Translations under genes and position numbers: made by a program
Assembly (NCBI RefSeq): GCF_036884655.1
Contig: NC_088345.1
Span: 34,369,501 to 34,433,500 of the forward strand
Source of the DNA: Musa acuminata AAA Group
Lineage: Eukaryota > Streptophyta > Magnoliopsida > Zingiberales > Musaceae
Direction: 5' to 3'
Length of the DNA: 64,000 bases
Part shown: piece after piece, positions 44,051 through 55,526 of the stretch
Position numbering within the stretch: position 1 is the stretch's first letter
How the letters are laid out: each line of letters begins with the position of its first letter
The notes under the pieces: generated by a model
Seen by the model: only the letters and a program-made list of their open reading frames with translations
Told to the model about the DNA's origin: nothing
Databases searched by the model: none

Positions 44051-45633
44051 CTACAAGAAAGGATGATTTCTAGGTACCCATTTAATTTTGGGTGCCTCAA
44101 AAACTGATTTAAATTGTTTATCATGTTGTATAAAATTTATCATGGTTCCTTTAGGAACCTAAATCAATTTGTTTAGACTAACTTTCTTGAATGGATAATG
44201 ATAAGTTCTATGTCTATATTTGCAATAAAAGTTGCATTTGTTTTGGTGCGATACATGCAAGATAGGGCCTTTAATAAAGGTGGTTGGATTTTAGTGAGGA
44301 CTTCTCATAAATCCGATTCCACTTCTTTTAGGAATGTGACCCTTATTTGTAAGCATCATATTCAAAGACTTGCTACCAACCTCGAATTTCTTCAAGGTAT
44401 CCTTAAGTAGCAAGTTCTCATTTTTGGAGAGTTTCTAGATCATGACATTTCATACATGGAGCTAAACTATCATTATGTTCAGTTTTTAATTGATCAAAAT
44501 TATTAATAAGAGTATCATGCTCCTTTTCTAATAATTTATATTTTCTACTAATTATTTTGTATTCATCAAATAAGTCATAAAAAGCATTTAATAATTCATC
44601 AAATGATAAATCTATATCAATTAAATTCGTTACCTCCTCTCCGATGGCCATTAGGGTGTAATGAGCAACTTGCTCGGTGTTGGACTCCTCTTCTTCGGAC
44701 ACGCTTGAGTCATCCCACGTTGCTTTGAGCGCCTTCTTCTTTGGTATTCTCTTCTTGGCTTGTGGACAATCACTTTTATAGTGTCCCGGCTTCTTGCATT
44801 TGTAGCAAATAACTTGGTCCTTTTTGGGTTCAAGTTTATTTTTAGTATCATTTTTAAATTTATTTTTTTTAATAAATTTTTTAAATTTCCTTGTTAGAAG
44901 TACCAAGTCATCGTCAAAGTCCTCATCACTTGAGTTTTCTCTCAAGTGGTTTTCTTGAGTTCTAAGTATCATATCCTTCCTGTTCTTTGGAAGGATGTCT
45001 TCTTGCTCTTTATGAGTTTTTAAGTCATTTCGTAGGTCATTAATGACCCGATTAATTCTTCAAGAGGCAAGTAGTTTAAATCTTTAGCCTCTTGAATAGT
45101 AGTGACTTTAGGGTCCCAACTCTTTGGAAGGGATCTTAGAATTTTATTGACGAGCTTAAAATCCGAAAAACTTTTACCAATTCCTTTTAGACCATTGACG
45201 ACATCCGTGAAATAGGTGTACATGTCACCTATGGTCTCGCTCGGTTTCATTCGAAAAAGTTTATAAAATGTACTAAAAGATTGATTTTTGACTCTTTCAC
45301 TCTATTTGTGCCTTCGTGAGTCACTTTGAGTATATGCCAAATATCAAATACAGTTTCACAAATTGAAACACGATTGAACTCGTTTTTATCAAGCGTACAA
45401 AATAAGGCATTCATAGCCTTTGCATTAAGAGCGAAAGTCTTTTTTTCTAATTCATTCCAATCGATCATTGGAAGAGAAGACTTTGAAAATCCATTTTCAA
45501 CAATATTTCAAAGTTTAAAATCCATGGAAATAAGGAAGATCCTCATTCGGGTCTTCCAATAGGTGTACTTCGTCCCGTTGAATATGGGCGGACGTATAAT
45601 AGAGTGACCCTCTTGGTTTCCGACGTATACCAT
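44051..45633 (-). pseudogene. gag: Element 4 gag with zinc knuckle, broken
   Basis: The minus-strand ATG is opposite 45631-45633, and the frame can be followed to TAG at 44051-44053, about 527 codons, the same length as the intact Gag of element 6. Recognisable parts: YTYWKTRMRILLISMDF, the UBN2-type domain (NALFCTLDKNEFNRV, DIWHILKVTHEG), an intact knuckle CYKCKKPGHYKSDC (about 44780-44822), a coiled-coil-like acidic stretch, and a second knuckle region near 44205-44245. A stop at the tryptophan of the LWN motif (near 45510) and frame breaks near 45250 and 45000 inactivate it. Confidence 0.85.
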
Positions 45634-45669
45634 CTCTCTTGGGTTTTAATCCGATTAAGAGTGAACCCC

Positions 45670-45681
45670 GCTTTGATACCA
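45670..45681 (-). other. Primer binding site of element 4
   Basis: The plus strand reads GCTTTGATACCA, one change from GCTCTGATACCA, two bases from the 5' LTR. Confidence 0.88.
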
Positions 45682-45683
45682 AT

Positions 45684-46912
45684 TGTTAGGATCAAGAGCA
45701 CTAAGAGGGGGAGGGATGAATTAGTGCAGCGGAAAACTTTCGTTGGTTCAAAAAAGACTTCATACGAAATCGTTTCGAAAAGTTTTTCAACTTAAGAGTA
45801 AACGGAAGTATAGTTGATACAAAGTAAGGGAGACAATTTGCAGTTAAGATAAGTTGTAGAATGTAAATGCAAACTGAGATTTAGAGTGGTTCGGTCAATC
45901 TTGACCTACATCCACTTTTGGTTTCCTTTTTCTTTGAGGTCACCGACATCCACTAGAGGCCTTCCTTCATTCGACGAAGGCCAACTACCTTTTTACAACT
46001 TTACTCCTTTTGACGGGCTTAGGAGACAACCCTTACAGATTTCCACTCCTCTCTTGAATGATCAAAACTTAGAAGAAAAGAGGGAGAAGAACTTCTAGCC
46101 TTTTACAACACTTGTAAGCTCTCAAATTCTCAGAATAAATGCAAGCTTTCAGTGCCTTTTCATACAGGAAAGGGTGGGGTTTATATAGGCCCCAACTGGT
46201 TTGAATTTGGAGATCAAAAGTGTCATCTTTCGGATTTCCGGGGTCCCAGCAGTACCACCGTCAGAACTGGGCAATACTACCGCCTGACACTGCTCCGAGA
46301 CCGAGCTCAGGTGGTACCACCGCCTAATAAGGGCTGTACCACCACCTGACTTCGCTCAGAGACCGAGCTCAGGTAGTACTACTGCCTAACAGGGGCGGTA
46401 CCACCGCTTGACTTCGCTCGGAGACTGAGCTTTTGGGCGGTGCCACCGCCGGCTAGGAAATCTGGGTCCGAATGGGCTGATCCATTTGGCCCAATTTGGA
46501 TCTGTCAAGGGCCCAATTGGCCCCAGATTAAGTTAATAGGATCACCTCCTATTCCTAACTTAATATTTATGCTAACTACGATATTTAAGATATTAATACT
46601 GCAACTTATGTTCTGGTGCATCAATCGCTTCTTCCGGCGAGCTTTCGGCGAACATCCGACGAACCCTCGACAATGTTCCGACGGACTTCCGGTAAACTCC
46701 TAGACTTCTCGGATTTGTTCCCATAGAACCTCCGACGACCGTCCAAACTTCCGTCGAACTCTCGAACCCCCAACGTGATCTTGGTCTTGACTCCGGCATA
46801 ACACCTGTTAATGTCTTACTGCCATCGTAGTTAATCCTTCACACTTATCTCAACATATGGATTAGATAACCAAATAACAATTGACTTCATCATCAAAATC
46901 CGAGATTCAACA
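45684..46912 (-). repeat. Element 4 5' LTR
   Basis: Matches 37600-38807 with many substitutions and small indels; several GGTACCACCGCC units (46250-46450) are present that are fewer in the 3' LTR. TCTAC at 46913-46917 completes the TSD. Confidence 0.9.
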
Positions 46913-46917
46913 TCTAC

Positions 46918-47489
46918 CACATTAGTATTATCTTTCTTTCAAACATTTTTACTATTCTATATTCATCATCAATCATATGAGTAATAGTTTTTATCAATTT
47001 TTTAAAAATTTCTCACATTGTTTTAAGTTTTTAAAAACTCTAAAGAATATTCCATCAATCATTAGATAATTTATTATACCTCAAAGGATATAATAAAACT
47101 GGTATATCCTATATCCTAATGATCTTGATACCACCTTTGTCACACCCCTAAATAATATTATAGATATGCAAATCTATCTTAAATCAAGAATAATTTCCAA
47201 TTGTCCATATATCCAAACTCAAGATCCATAATATAAAACTTGAGGATACTACGTGCATTCAATTTTCATCCAACCACATACTATAAAACTTATGCAATTT
47301 ATAATAATATAACATATCACTTGGTAACTTCATAAGACCCAAGAAGAAATCAAAATCATTAACAATCACTTATAGACTCTTAAGATCCAATAAAAATATC
47401 ATAATCATAAAAATCAATCATTTATCATAAGTTTATATCAATATAAGACTTTCACATTTAATACTCTAAGCTTCCAAGAGATATCATTT
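46918..47489 (-). pseudogene. Gypsy relic, continuation: gag start, primer site and LTR
   Basis: This resumes the relic of 36773-37599 after element 4. Bases 47123-47133 read GATCTTGATACCA, a decayed complement of the initiator-Met primer site. Just beyond, TGTCACACCCC at 47138 is the usual end of a Tekay-like LTR seen on the opposite strand. Bases 46918-47120 are the decayed start of gag; 47138-47489 is LTR, cut by element 5 at 47490. Confidence 0.62.
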
Positions 47490-49073
47490 TGTTAGGATCA
47501 AGAGCATTAAGAGAGGGGGGGTGAATTAGTGCAGTGGATAAAATCGTCAACTTCGTCAAATCTCTCGTATGATAAAAACCGTTTTCGACGTAAAACCGAT
47601 TTCACAAACTTAACTTGAAAGCATACGTAAATGTATTGAAGGCAGTAAGCTATTGAAGGGGTTTGTAGTAAGGTAATAGCAGAAATAAAATGTAAACCAG
47701 CGAAGACGAGGAGTTTATAGTGGTTCGGTCAATCGTGACCTACATCCACTCCTCTGATTCCTCTTCCGTCGAGGCCACCGGCATCCACTAACGGTATTCC
47801 TTTACTAAGCGAAGATCAACCTTCTTCTTACACCCCTCTTCTCCTTTTACTGGGTTTAGGAGATAACCCTTACAAGCACTCACTCTCCTCTCTAAACAGA
47901 ATTCTAACACTTAGAATTTAGAGGAGCAAAATTCTAGAGATTACAACAACATTTTCTCTCTTTTAATCTCTCTGTGCTTGTATCAATTAACCAGGGATGA
48001 GAGGGGTATTTATAGGCCTCAAACTAGTTTGAATTTGGAGCTCAAAACTGTCATCTCCCAGAATTCCGAGGTTTGGCGGTTGCACCGCTTGACTAGGGCG
48101 GTTGCACCGCTTGGAAGAGCTCGGAGACCGAGCTCAGGCGGTTCCACTGCCTGTCAGGGGCGGTTGCACTGCCCAGTCTCGCTCGGAGACTAAGCCCAAG
48201 CGATGCCACCGCTTGATTAGGAAATCTGGGTCCGAATGGGCTGATCCATTCGGCCCAATTTGGGTCTGTCAAGGGCCCAATTGCCCTAAGATTAAGTTAT
48301 TGGGATCACCTCCCATTTCTAACTTAATCATTGTGCTAACTGTGATATTTCTTAAGACATTTACTACAACTTGCTCTCGTGCGTCAATCGCTTCTTTCGG
48401 CAAGCTTCCGACGAACTTCCGTCGATCATTCGATGAACCCTCGGTGATGCTCCTGCGGACGTCCGACAAACTCCTGGACTTGCGACGATCCACTTGAAGA
48501 GTTCCGACGAGCTTCTTTTGGCAAGCTCTTGGACTTCTCGGATTTGTTCTTGCAGAACCTCCGACGACCGTCCGAACTTCCGTCGAACTCTCGAACTCCC
48601 AACGTGATCATAGTCTTGACTCCGGCACAACTCTTGCTACATGTCTTACTTTTATCGTAGTTAATCCTGCACATGTAAAACAAAACTTCGATCGAGACAA
48701 TTAATCCTAAGAAATTAACCAAGTTGTCCGGCATGTCATTGGTCTCTCGACGCTTCGTCCGATTCTTCGGCGCATCGTCCTCTCCTGCGACCTATTGCCC
48801 AATCGGCCAGTTGACTCCGCAACTCCGATATCCTTGGTGCAATACTCACTCTTCTTGGCCCGATGCCCAAGTCCACGGCCCGAAGCCTTCTGTCGATACG
48901 TCAACCGATCCACCGACCCAACGTCCAATCTTCTGATATGCTCCTCCGACACAACATGATTTTTCCTGCTTTAATTGTCTCATCCTAATCGAAGCATCCT
49001 GTGTCACTCAAAACGTAGATTGAATCATAAACATATATCAAGTGGTTTCATCATGATAATACGAGATTCAACA
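47490..49073 (-). repeat. Element 5 3' LTR
   Basis: Starts TGTTAGGATCAAGAGCATT on the plus strand and ends TACGAGATTCAACA. It has the GC-rich module (48735-48950), a short GGCGGTTGCACCGC array (48070-48220) and a TATA box (48007-48014, minus). It lacks the 18-bp array. Confidence 0.9.
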
Positions 49074-49110
49074 ATCTCCCCCTTTTTTATGATGACAACC
49101 ACTTGATGAC

Positions 49111-49172
49111 GGAGTTAACCTTAACTCTCGGAGTTTAAACAAACTCCCCCTATCAATATGCCATATTGATAG
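49111..49172 (-). other. Three-hairpin cluster, element 5
   Basis: GGAGTTAA-CC-TTAACTCT (49111-49128), GGAGTTT-AAAC-AAACTCC (49130-49147) and CTATCAATATG-C-CATATTGATAG (49150-49172). Order and spacing equal those of element 2. Confidence 0.8.
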
Positions 49173-51626
49173 AACCTTGAATTCGATCTGAATTCAAGTC
49201 ATTGCAATATTCATCATGAATACTTGCAACATGTCATCATGAACTTATGCATAAACTTATACATAACATCATACTTCTCCCCCTTTGTCATCAACAAAAA
49301 GGAGAAGTTCCAACTCTAATGTGTTTGTGATATAAGTTCAACTCATTGCATGAAAAATATAATATCAAGTTTTATCATCATGCAATCTAGCAATTAAAGA
49401 TATGCAAGTGTAGCATGTTTGCTTTTCATGAGATAGCAACTGTTTGCTTCTCTTTAGACTACAAGCTAGCAATTTTTACGATATGCAAGTTTTACTACAT
49501 ACTAACTAGCAAAGATTTCGAAAGCTAATGCAAGATAGCTTTCTTGTGTAAGCTCATGATTCTTGCTTCCTTTGCAATGTTTGAGCTCGCAATTTTGCTT
49601 TTGTTGTAAAGTGCAAGTTTAGCATGTTTAGCATCTTGAGATAGGTAAGATAGCACTTTTGTAATTTTTGTTTCTTAAGATGTTCAAGATAGCAAGCTCT
49701 ACATCTTGCAAGCTAGCAACATTTTAGAACATGCAAGCTAGCAATTTAGAGATGTTCAAGAAAGCAACTCTTGCTTCTTGAAATATGCAAGTTTGCTAGA
49801 TGTGCACGTTAGCATATTTTGCTTCTTCTTGAGATTTCAAACTAGCAATTATTGGTGATGTTCAAGATATCAATTTTTTCTCTTTTGAGAAGTGTAATTT
49901 TTGCTTTCGTATTGAATTGTGCAAACTAGCTAGTTTGCTTCTTTTCATGATGTTCACGCTAGAAATTCTTGCTCCCCCTTTGTCATTGTAAAAAAGAAGG
50001 GAAGACCCTTATATCAATTTTCAGATTATGACAAAGGTGAGTAATCATTCTTATTTCAAAATTTCATAATTGAGATAAACCTTGAATTCAAATTAAGACA
50101 ATTTTAATCATGATTCACATCATGTGCAATACATCACATACATCATAATAAAAGGCATAAGTATTGATACATCATTTTAACAACAAATCATGACATTTCA
50201 TCACATGGCAAGATATCAGTAAGTAAAATTAAAATGCAAGTTCTTGATATCTTAACATGGCATATGGCAATCATAGCATTTCTATCATCAATTTACCATA
50301 TATTTCGATGCAAGCTTTTTTTGATATCTTAACATAATTCAAATTCAAATATGGTACTAATAGTATCAATTCATATATTTCTCCCCCTTTGTCATCAACA
50401 AAAAGGAGAACAATATAAACAAATTTTAAATGTAAGTGCGGTAATAATTCATGCCATAACTAGGTTTATGTCATATTTCAACAATGAGTGATAGGATATC
50501 AATTAGACAGACATCTTAAGAAAAACATGACATGGAGATAACTTTTATTACTTCTTCCTCTTTATTTGTTATTATCTTTTTGCATGGAGGAAAGTCACTT
50601 GTGAGCTTACTCGAATGAAGTTAAAATTGATAAGATATTAAAGCACACTTCATTTTTACAAGGATCAAGATATGTGTGTGAATCAAATCCTTGCATGTAA
50701 AACTATTTCTATAAAGATATAAGAAGGAATCATCAAATCCATTTCTCGAAAGATATTTTTCACATGATAAGTCTATGAGAGATGCATTTGCTAGTTGATT
50801 CTATATTTCAAAAATCAATGATATGAATCAAACTTGATATGACATTTGTTTATTAAGTCCAGAAGAGAATAATGTATCGAGAAAATCCGATTGTTAGGAT
50901 CAAGAAGATTTGAAAATGAAATTTAACACTTTGATGCATTCGGACAAGGTTTTGCTATAGATTTTCAAGTTCAATCATGAAGATAAAACATGCTCATGAT
51001 CATAAAAAATTTTGTATCCAAAACACATAATTTCCAACATGTTATTAAGGCATATAATAGTGTAAAGTTCTCATCATAGCTATTAAGTGAATAAATTAAG
51101 AATGTCCAAAAAATGATTTTAATAAGTTCATGCATTCGGACACATTTTTGTCATATGTTTTTCAAATACACTCATGAAAATAACACATGCTTATCATCAT
51201 ATATAACTTAAAATCTCATGCATAAAATTGTCAATCATGGTATCAAAATATTTAATATTATATCATTATGCATTTCTTCAAATCAAATATGATTTCATTT
51301 AATCAAAATCGAGAAATAACAATGATACACAATATTACTTCTTAACCACATATACCATGATATTAAACTTCTTAATATTTTCATTAAGACATCAAGCATG
51401 GTTTTAATCAAAATCGGAAATAATCAAGATACACATTTTTTCTTCTTAAGAAAAATATACATATAATCATTAGATTTAAATCTAACATTTTATTCCATTA
51501 ACATAAAACATGTAATTTTTAAAATTACGAGCATGTTCATATTCTTGCATTTTCAAAAAAAAAATTTAATATGTAATTTTCAAGAAAAATAATTATTCTA
51601 AAAAAGAAAATGCATCATGGAAAACA
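49173..51626 (-). other. Element 5 non-coding region
   Basis: A CTTCTCC...GGAGAAG inverted repeat lies around 49276-49308. Bases 49400-49980 are rich in AAGCTAGCAA/GATAGCA repeats, ending at CCCCCTTTGTCATTG (49975-49989). Bases 50190-51130 resemble the repeat-rich 3' region of element 4 (CCTTTGTCATCAACAAAAAG near 50387, AAGGTTTTGCTATAGATTTT near 50947), so the region is a mosaic of the two lineages. No gene is visible. Confidence 0.72.
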
Positions 51627-52571
51627 TCAAGTAATTTCAAAATAAATTAAGGGGGTTTCGATTACCTCATCGTTGAATGTCATTAAGGCGTAGTTTGCCA
51701 CCTCGCCTTTTTTTTTTTTCTCATCTTCGGAGGAGCTCGATTCATCCCACTTTGTGTTCTTCTTCTTGCGTTCAAAGCAAGTAGTTCCGTTCTTTTTGTT
51801 CTTAAATTTTTGTTTCTTTAATTTTTTAAATCTCATTTGTAGTTCTTGTTTACCATCACTTGAGCTTATGCTCGAGTGGTCTTCAAATGTTCTATGTCCC
51901 AAATCCTTCCTATTCTTAGGAAGGTTGTTTTGTTCATTATGTTCATCATGTGCATTGCGCACCATTTCATATGTCTTCAATGAGCCGATAAGTTCTTCAA
52001 GTGGAAAAATATTTAAATCTTTTGTTTCTTGTATTGACATTACTTTTGATTCCCAAACTTTAGAAAGTGATCATAAAACTTTACTAACAAGTTCAAAATT
52101 CGAGAAACATTTGCCAAGAGCTTTTAAACCATTGACAACATCCGTGAAACGGGTGTACATGTCAACAATGGTTTCGCTCGGCTTCATTCGGAAAAGCTCA
52201 AAATCATGCATCATAAAATTTACATTAGAATCTTTTACACTACTTGTGCCTTCGTGTGTGATTTCAAGAGTGCGCCAAATATCAAAAGCCGTTTCGCACG
52301 TAGAAATCCGATTGAACTCATTTTTTGTCCAAATCACAAAATAAGGCATTCATAGCCTTTGCGTTTAAGAAAAATATTTCTTCTCTAAATCTGACCATTC
52401 GTTCATCGGTTTAGAGGGAAGTTGAAAATCGTTTTCAACAATATTCTATAAATCTAAATTCATAGAAATCAAGAAAACTCTCATTCGAGTTTTCCAATAA
52501 GTGTAGTCCAATCCGTTAAACAACGGTGGACGAACAACCGATAAGCCCTCTTGAAAGCCATGAAGAGCCAT
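51627..52571 (-). pseudogene. gag: Element 5 short gag, broken
   Basis: On the minus strand it starts at the ATG opposite 52569-52571 (MALHGFQEG), continues with FNGLDYTYWKTRMRVFLISM, the FDIWRTLEITHEGTSSVKDS segment and MYTRFTDVVNGLKALG, and ends with YFEIT at 51627. Breaks occur near 52445 (stop after NLDL), 52350 and 52070. As in element 2, the knuckle is replaced by a TTCFERKKK stretch and the tail is ETPLIYFEIT. The shared tail in two separate insertions shows that the shortened Gag is ancestral to this subfamily. Confidence 0.83.
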
Positions 52572-52607
52572 TTCTCTCTGGTGTAAATCTGAAATGAGAA
52601 ATACAGG

Positions 52608-52619
52608 GCTCTGATACCA
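52608..52619 (-). other. Primer binding site of element 5
   Basis: The plus strand reads GCTCTGATACCA, exact, two bases from the 5' LTR. Confidence 0.92.
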
Positions 52620-52621
52620 AA

Positions 52622-54205
52622 TGTTAGGATCAAGAGCACTAAGAGAGGGGGGGTGAATTAGTGCAGCAAATAAAAATGTCAACTTCGTCAAATCTCTCAT
52701 ACGATAAAAACCGTTTCCGATGTAAAACCGATTTCAGAAACTTAACTTGAAAGCATATGTAAATGTATTGAAGGCAATAAGCTATTGAAGGGGTTTGCAG
52801 TAAGGTAATAGCAGGAAATAAAATGTAAACTAGAGAAGATGGGAGTTTATAGTGGTTTGGTCAATCATGACCTACATCCACTCCTCCGATTCCTCTTCCG
52901 TCGAGGCCACCGGTATCCACTAATGATCTTCCTTTACTAGGCGAAGATCAACCTCCTTCTTACACCCCTCTTCTCCTTTTACTGGGTTTAGGAGACAACC
53001 CTTACAAGCACTCACTCTCCTCTCTAAACAAAATTCTAACACTTAGAATTTAGAGGAGGGAAATTCTAGAGATTGCAACAACGCTTTCTCTCTTTTAATC
53101 TCTCTGTGCTTGTATAAATTAACCAAGGATGAGAAGGGTATTTATAGGCCCCAAACTAGTTTGAATTTGGAGCTCAAAACTATCATCTCTCGGAATTCTG
53201 GGGTCTAGCGGTTGCACCGCTTGAAAAGGGCGGTTGCACCACTTGGCAGAGCTCGGAGATCGAGCTCAGGCAGTTCCACCACCTGTTAGGGGCAGTTGCA
53301 CCGCCCAGTCTCGCTCGGAGACTGAGCCCAGGCGATGCCACCGCTTGATTGGGAAATCTGGGTCCGAATGGGCTGATCCATTCTGGCCAATTTGGATTTG
53401 TTAAGGGCCCAATTGCCCCAAGATTAAGTTAATGGGATCACCTCCCATTTCTAACTTAATCATCGTGCTAACTACGATATTTCTTAAGACATTTACTGTA
53501 ACTTGCTCCGGTGCGTCACTCGCTTCTTCCGGCGAGCTTCCGGTGAACTTCCATCGATCATTTGATGAACCCTCGGTGATGCTCTTGCGGACTTCCAACA
53601 AACTCCTGGACTTGCGACAATCCACTTGGCGAGTTCCAACGAGTTTGTTTTGGCAAGCTCTTGGACTTCTCGGATTTGTTCCCACGGAACTTCCGACGAC
53701 CGTCCGGACTTCCCTCGAACTCTCGAACTCCCAACGTGAACATAGTCTTGACTCCGGCGCAACTCCTGCTACATTTCTTACTTTCATCATAGTTAATCCT
53801 GCACATGTAAAACAAAACTTCAATCGAGACAATTAATCCTAAGCAATTAACCAAGTTGTCCGGTATGTCATTGGTCCCTCGACGCTTCGTCCGATTCTTC
53901 GGCGCATCGTCCTCTCCTATGGCCTATTACCCAATCGACCAGTTGACTCAGCAACTCTGATATCCTTGGCGCAATACCCGCTCTTCTTGGCCCGATGCCC
54001 GAGTCCACGGCCCGAAGCCTTCTGTCGATACGTCGACCGATCCACCGGCCCAACGTCCAATCTTCTGACATGCTCCTCCGGCACAACATGATTTTTCCTG
54101 CTTTAATTGTTTCATCCTGATCGAAGCATCCTACGTCACTCAACACACAAATTAAATCATAAATATATATCAAGTGGTTTCATCATCAAAATACGAGATT
54201 CAACA
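52622..54205 (-). repeat. Element 5 5' LTR
   Basis: Same length as the 3' LTR and similar throughout, with scattered substitutions. It includes the GC-rich module (53870-54090). TATA box 53139-53146 (minus strand). Confidence 0.9.
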
Positions 54206-54830
54206 CCTTTGACATTTACGACATTTACAATAACACACACCAACTCATAATTTTAGATAACATTGCAAGCAAATTTCTTTAAAAAATAATATATTATTAA
54301 ATAATAAAAAAATCATAATCTTCATGCATTTCACTGATCAATCCAAAATTAACATGAGTGTGAGTGACAAGTTAATCTGAAAATTTTATATAATAATAAT
54401 ATGAGCTATAAATTAAATTTAAGAGAAATATGTATATTATTTTTTAGAAAATAATGATGGTGCAATCTCGTGGGAAATTTAGCCATTATCCACATATTAT
54501 ATGTGCTTTTTCTTGTTTGTTGTCTTGCAAAACACTGGGTCAGCACATTTTCTCTCCCCTTAGCTTTCTGTAAAGTTGCAGGAAAAGCTGATTGAGGCTG
54601 GACCAGATTACTTATAGAATTTGCTCTGAAGAGGCAACTACATGGCATCTTTTTCCTTCCATGAGGAGCCAATTAATTGATCAGTGACGATTACAGGCAA
54701 ACCTTTGTGAAAGATGGTAGAGAATCTATAGCTTTTTTTAACATTGGATCAGAGCCAAATAAGCTGATATAGAAAGCTTTCTAGCACATGTGAAGCGAGG
54801 ACTGACATGCTTTTATGTTGGGAAGAAACC
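54206..54830. other. Unassigned sequence, possibly older flank
   Basis: No LTR, primer site or Pol motif is visible. Bases 54206-54450 are A/T-rich and may continue the old gypsy LTR of 47138-47489. Bases 54470-54830 are more balanced in composition and unlike any other stretch in the window. One minus-strand frame of 88 codons (54406-54672) has no recognisable domain. I cannot assign a function. Confidence 0.6.
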
Positions 54831-55510
54831 TGTTAATGCGGAATAATTTTTTTCCCTCTTTATGTATTAAAATAGGTTCCTCATCAAAATATCAACTTGA
54901 TATCAAAATGCTAATATCAATCAGCACAGCATAAACAATAGAGCAATAAATCAATCACACAGTGAGACCAAATCTTTTTAACGTGGAAAACCCAATGTGG
55001 GAAAAACCACGGGACCGCAGTCCACCTCAAACTTCCACTATCAATAATAATGATAACAGGTTTACAGTAGGTCTTCTCTAGAATAACTAGAGGATCAGAA
55101 TAACATCAAGATCATAGATCTTGGCTCAAGAATAGCATATCTTCATCACATAGGATGGATCTCCTCAAAAAGAATTCTAGGTCTCACGGAGTAGATATCG
55201 TAGGAAAGTACCTTAGAGAGGGTAAACTGTATATCAACACCGTTAGGATTATAGAGTTTGCTACAAGGATTCTCCACATAAAATTTGGGCCGAAACTGAC
55301 AACGTTTGGCCACCGATCGTCAAACAGAAAACTCAGAAACCTAATATTTCTCTCTCTATTTCTCTCTCCTCTTTTCTCTGCTCGCCACACGCTGCACGCT
55401 CACTGTGCACGCTGTACGCTCACTCAATTTTTGCCCTTTCTCTCTTGATTTCTTTGATTTGGGCTGATGGCCCAAATTTGTCCAAGCCCACATATGGGCT
55501 GGACCCAACA
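54831..55510 (-). repeat. 3' LTR of Tork-like element
   Basis: A 680-bp LTR; on the minus strand TGTTGGGTCCAGCCC to CGCATTAACA. Next to it lies a polypurine tract (minus GGAGGGGGAGAAT, 55511-55523). It is supported by its position after RNase H and TG...CA ends; the partner LTR is outside the window. Confidence 0.8.
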
Positions 55511-55525
55511 ATTCTCCCCCTCCAG
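55511..55525 (-). other. Polypurine tract of Tork-like element
   Basis: The plus strand reads ATTCTCCCCCTCCAG, so the minus strand is almost all purine directly before the 3' LTR. Confidence 0.82.
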
Positions 55526-55526
55526 C

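Larger units (their letters stand above)
37600..46912 (-). mobile_element. Element 4: SIRE-like copia with full but broken gag-pol
   Basis: A 9,313-bp minus-strand element with LTRs of 1,208 bp (37600-38807) and 1,229 bp (45684-46912) and a perfect TSD, TCTAC. The internal region has gag, protease, integrase, RT and RNase H in Ty1-copia order, followed by 2.2 kb of repeats and no env-like frame. Many stops and frameshifts are present. It represents the autonomous partner lineage of the short-gag elements. Its LTR lacks the roughly 300-bp GC-rich module found in the others. Confidence 0.93.
47490..54205 (-). mobile_element. Element 5: non-autonomous SIRE-like element
   Basis: A 6,716-bp minus-strand element with two LTRs of exactly 1,584 bp each (47490-49073 and 52622-54205). 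The flanks are CATTT (47485-47489) and CCTTT (54206-54210), a TSD with one mismatch. It has the PPT, the full hairpin cluster, a long A/T-rich region, a short broken gag without zinc knuckle and a primer site, but no pol. Confidence 0.9.

Noticed and set aside
54406..54672. 88-codon minus-strand frame in unassigned DNA
   Set aside because: No domain, no neighbouring exons or splice pattern that I can support; kept only as part of the unassigned region.
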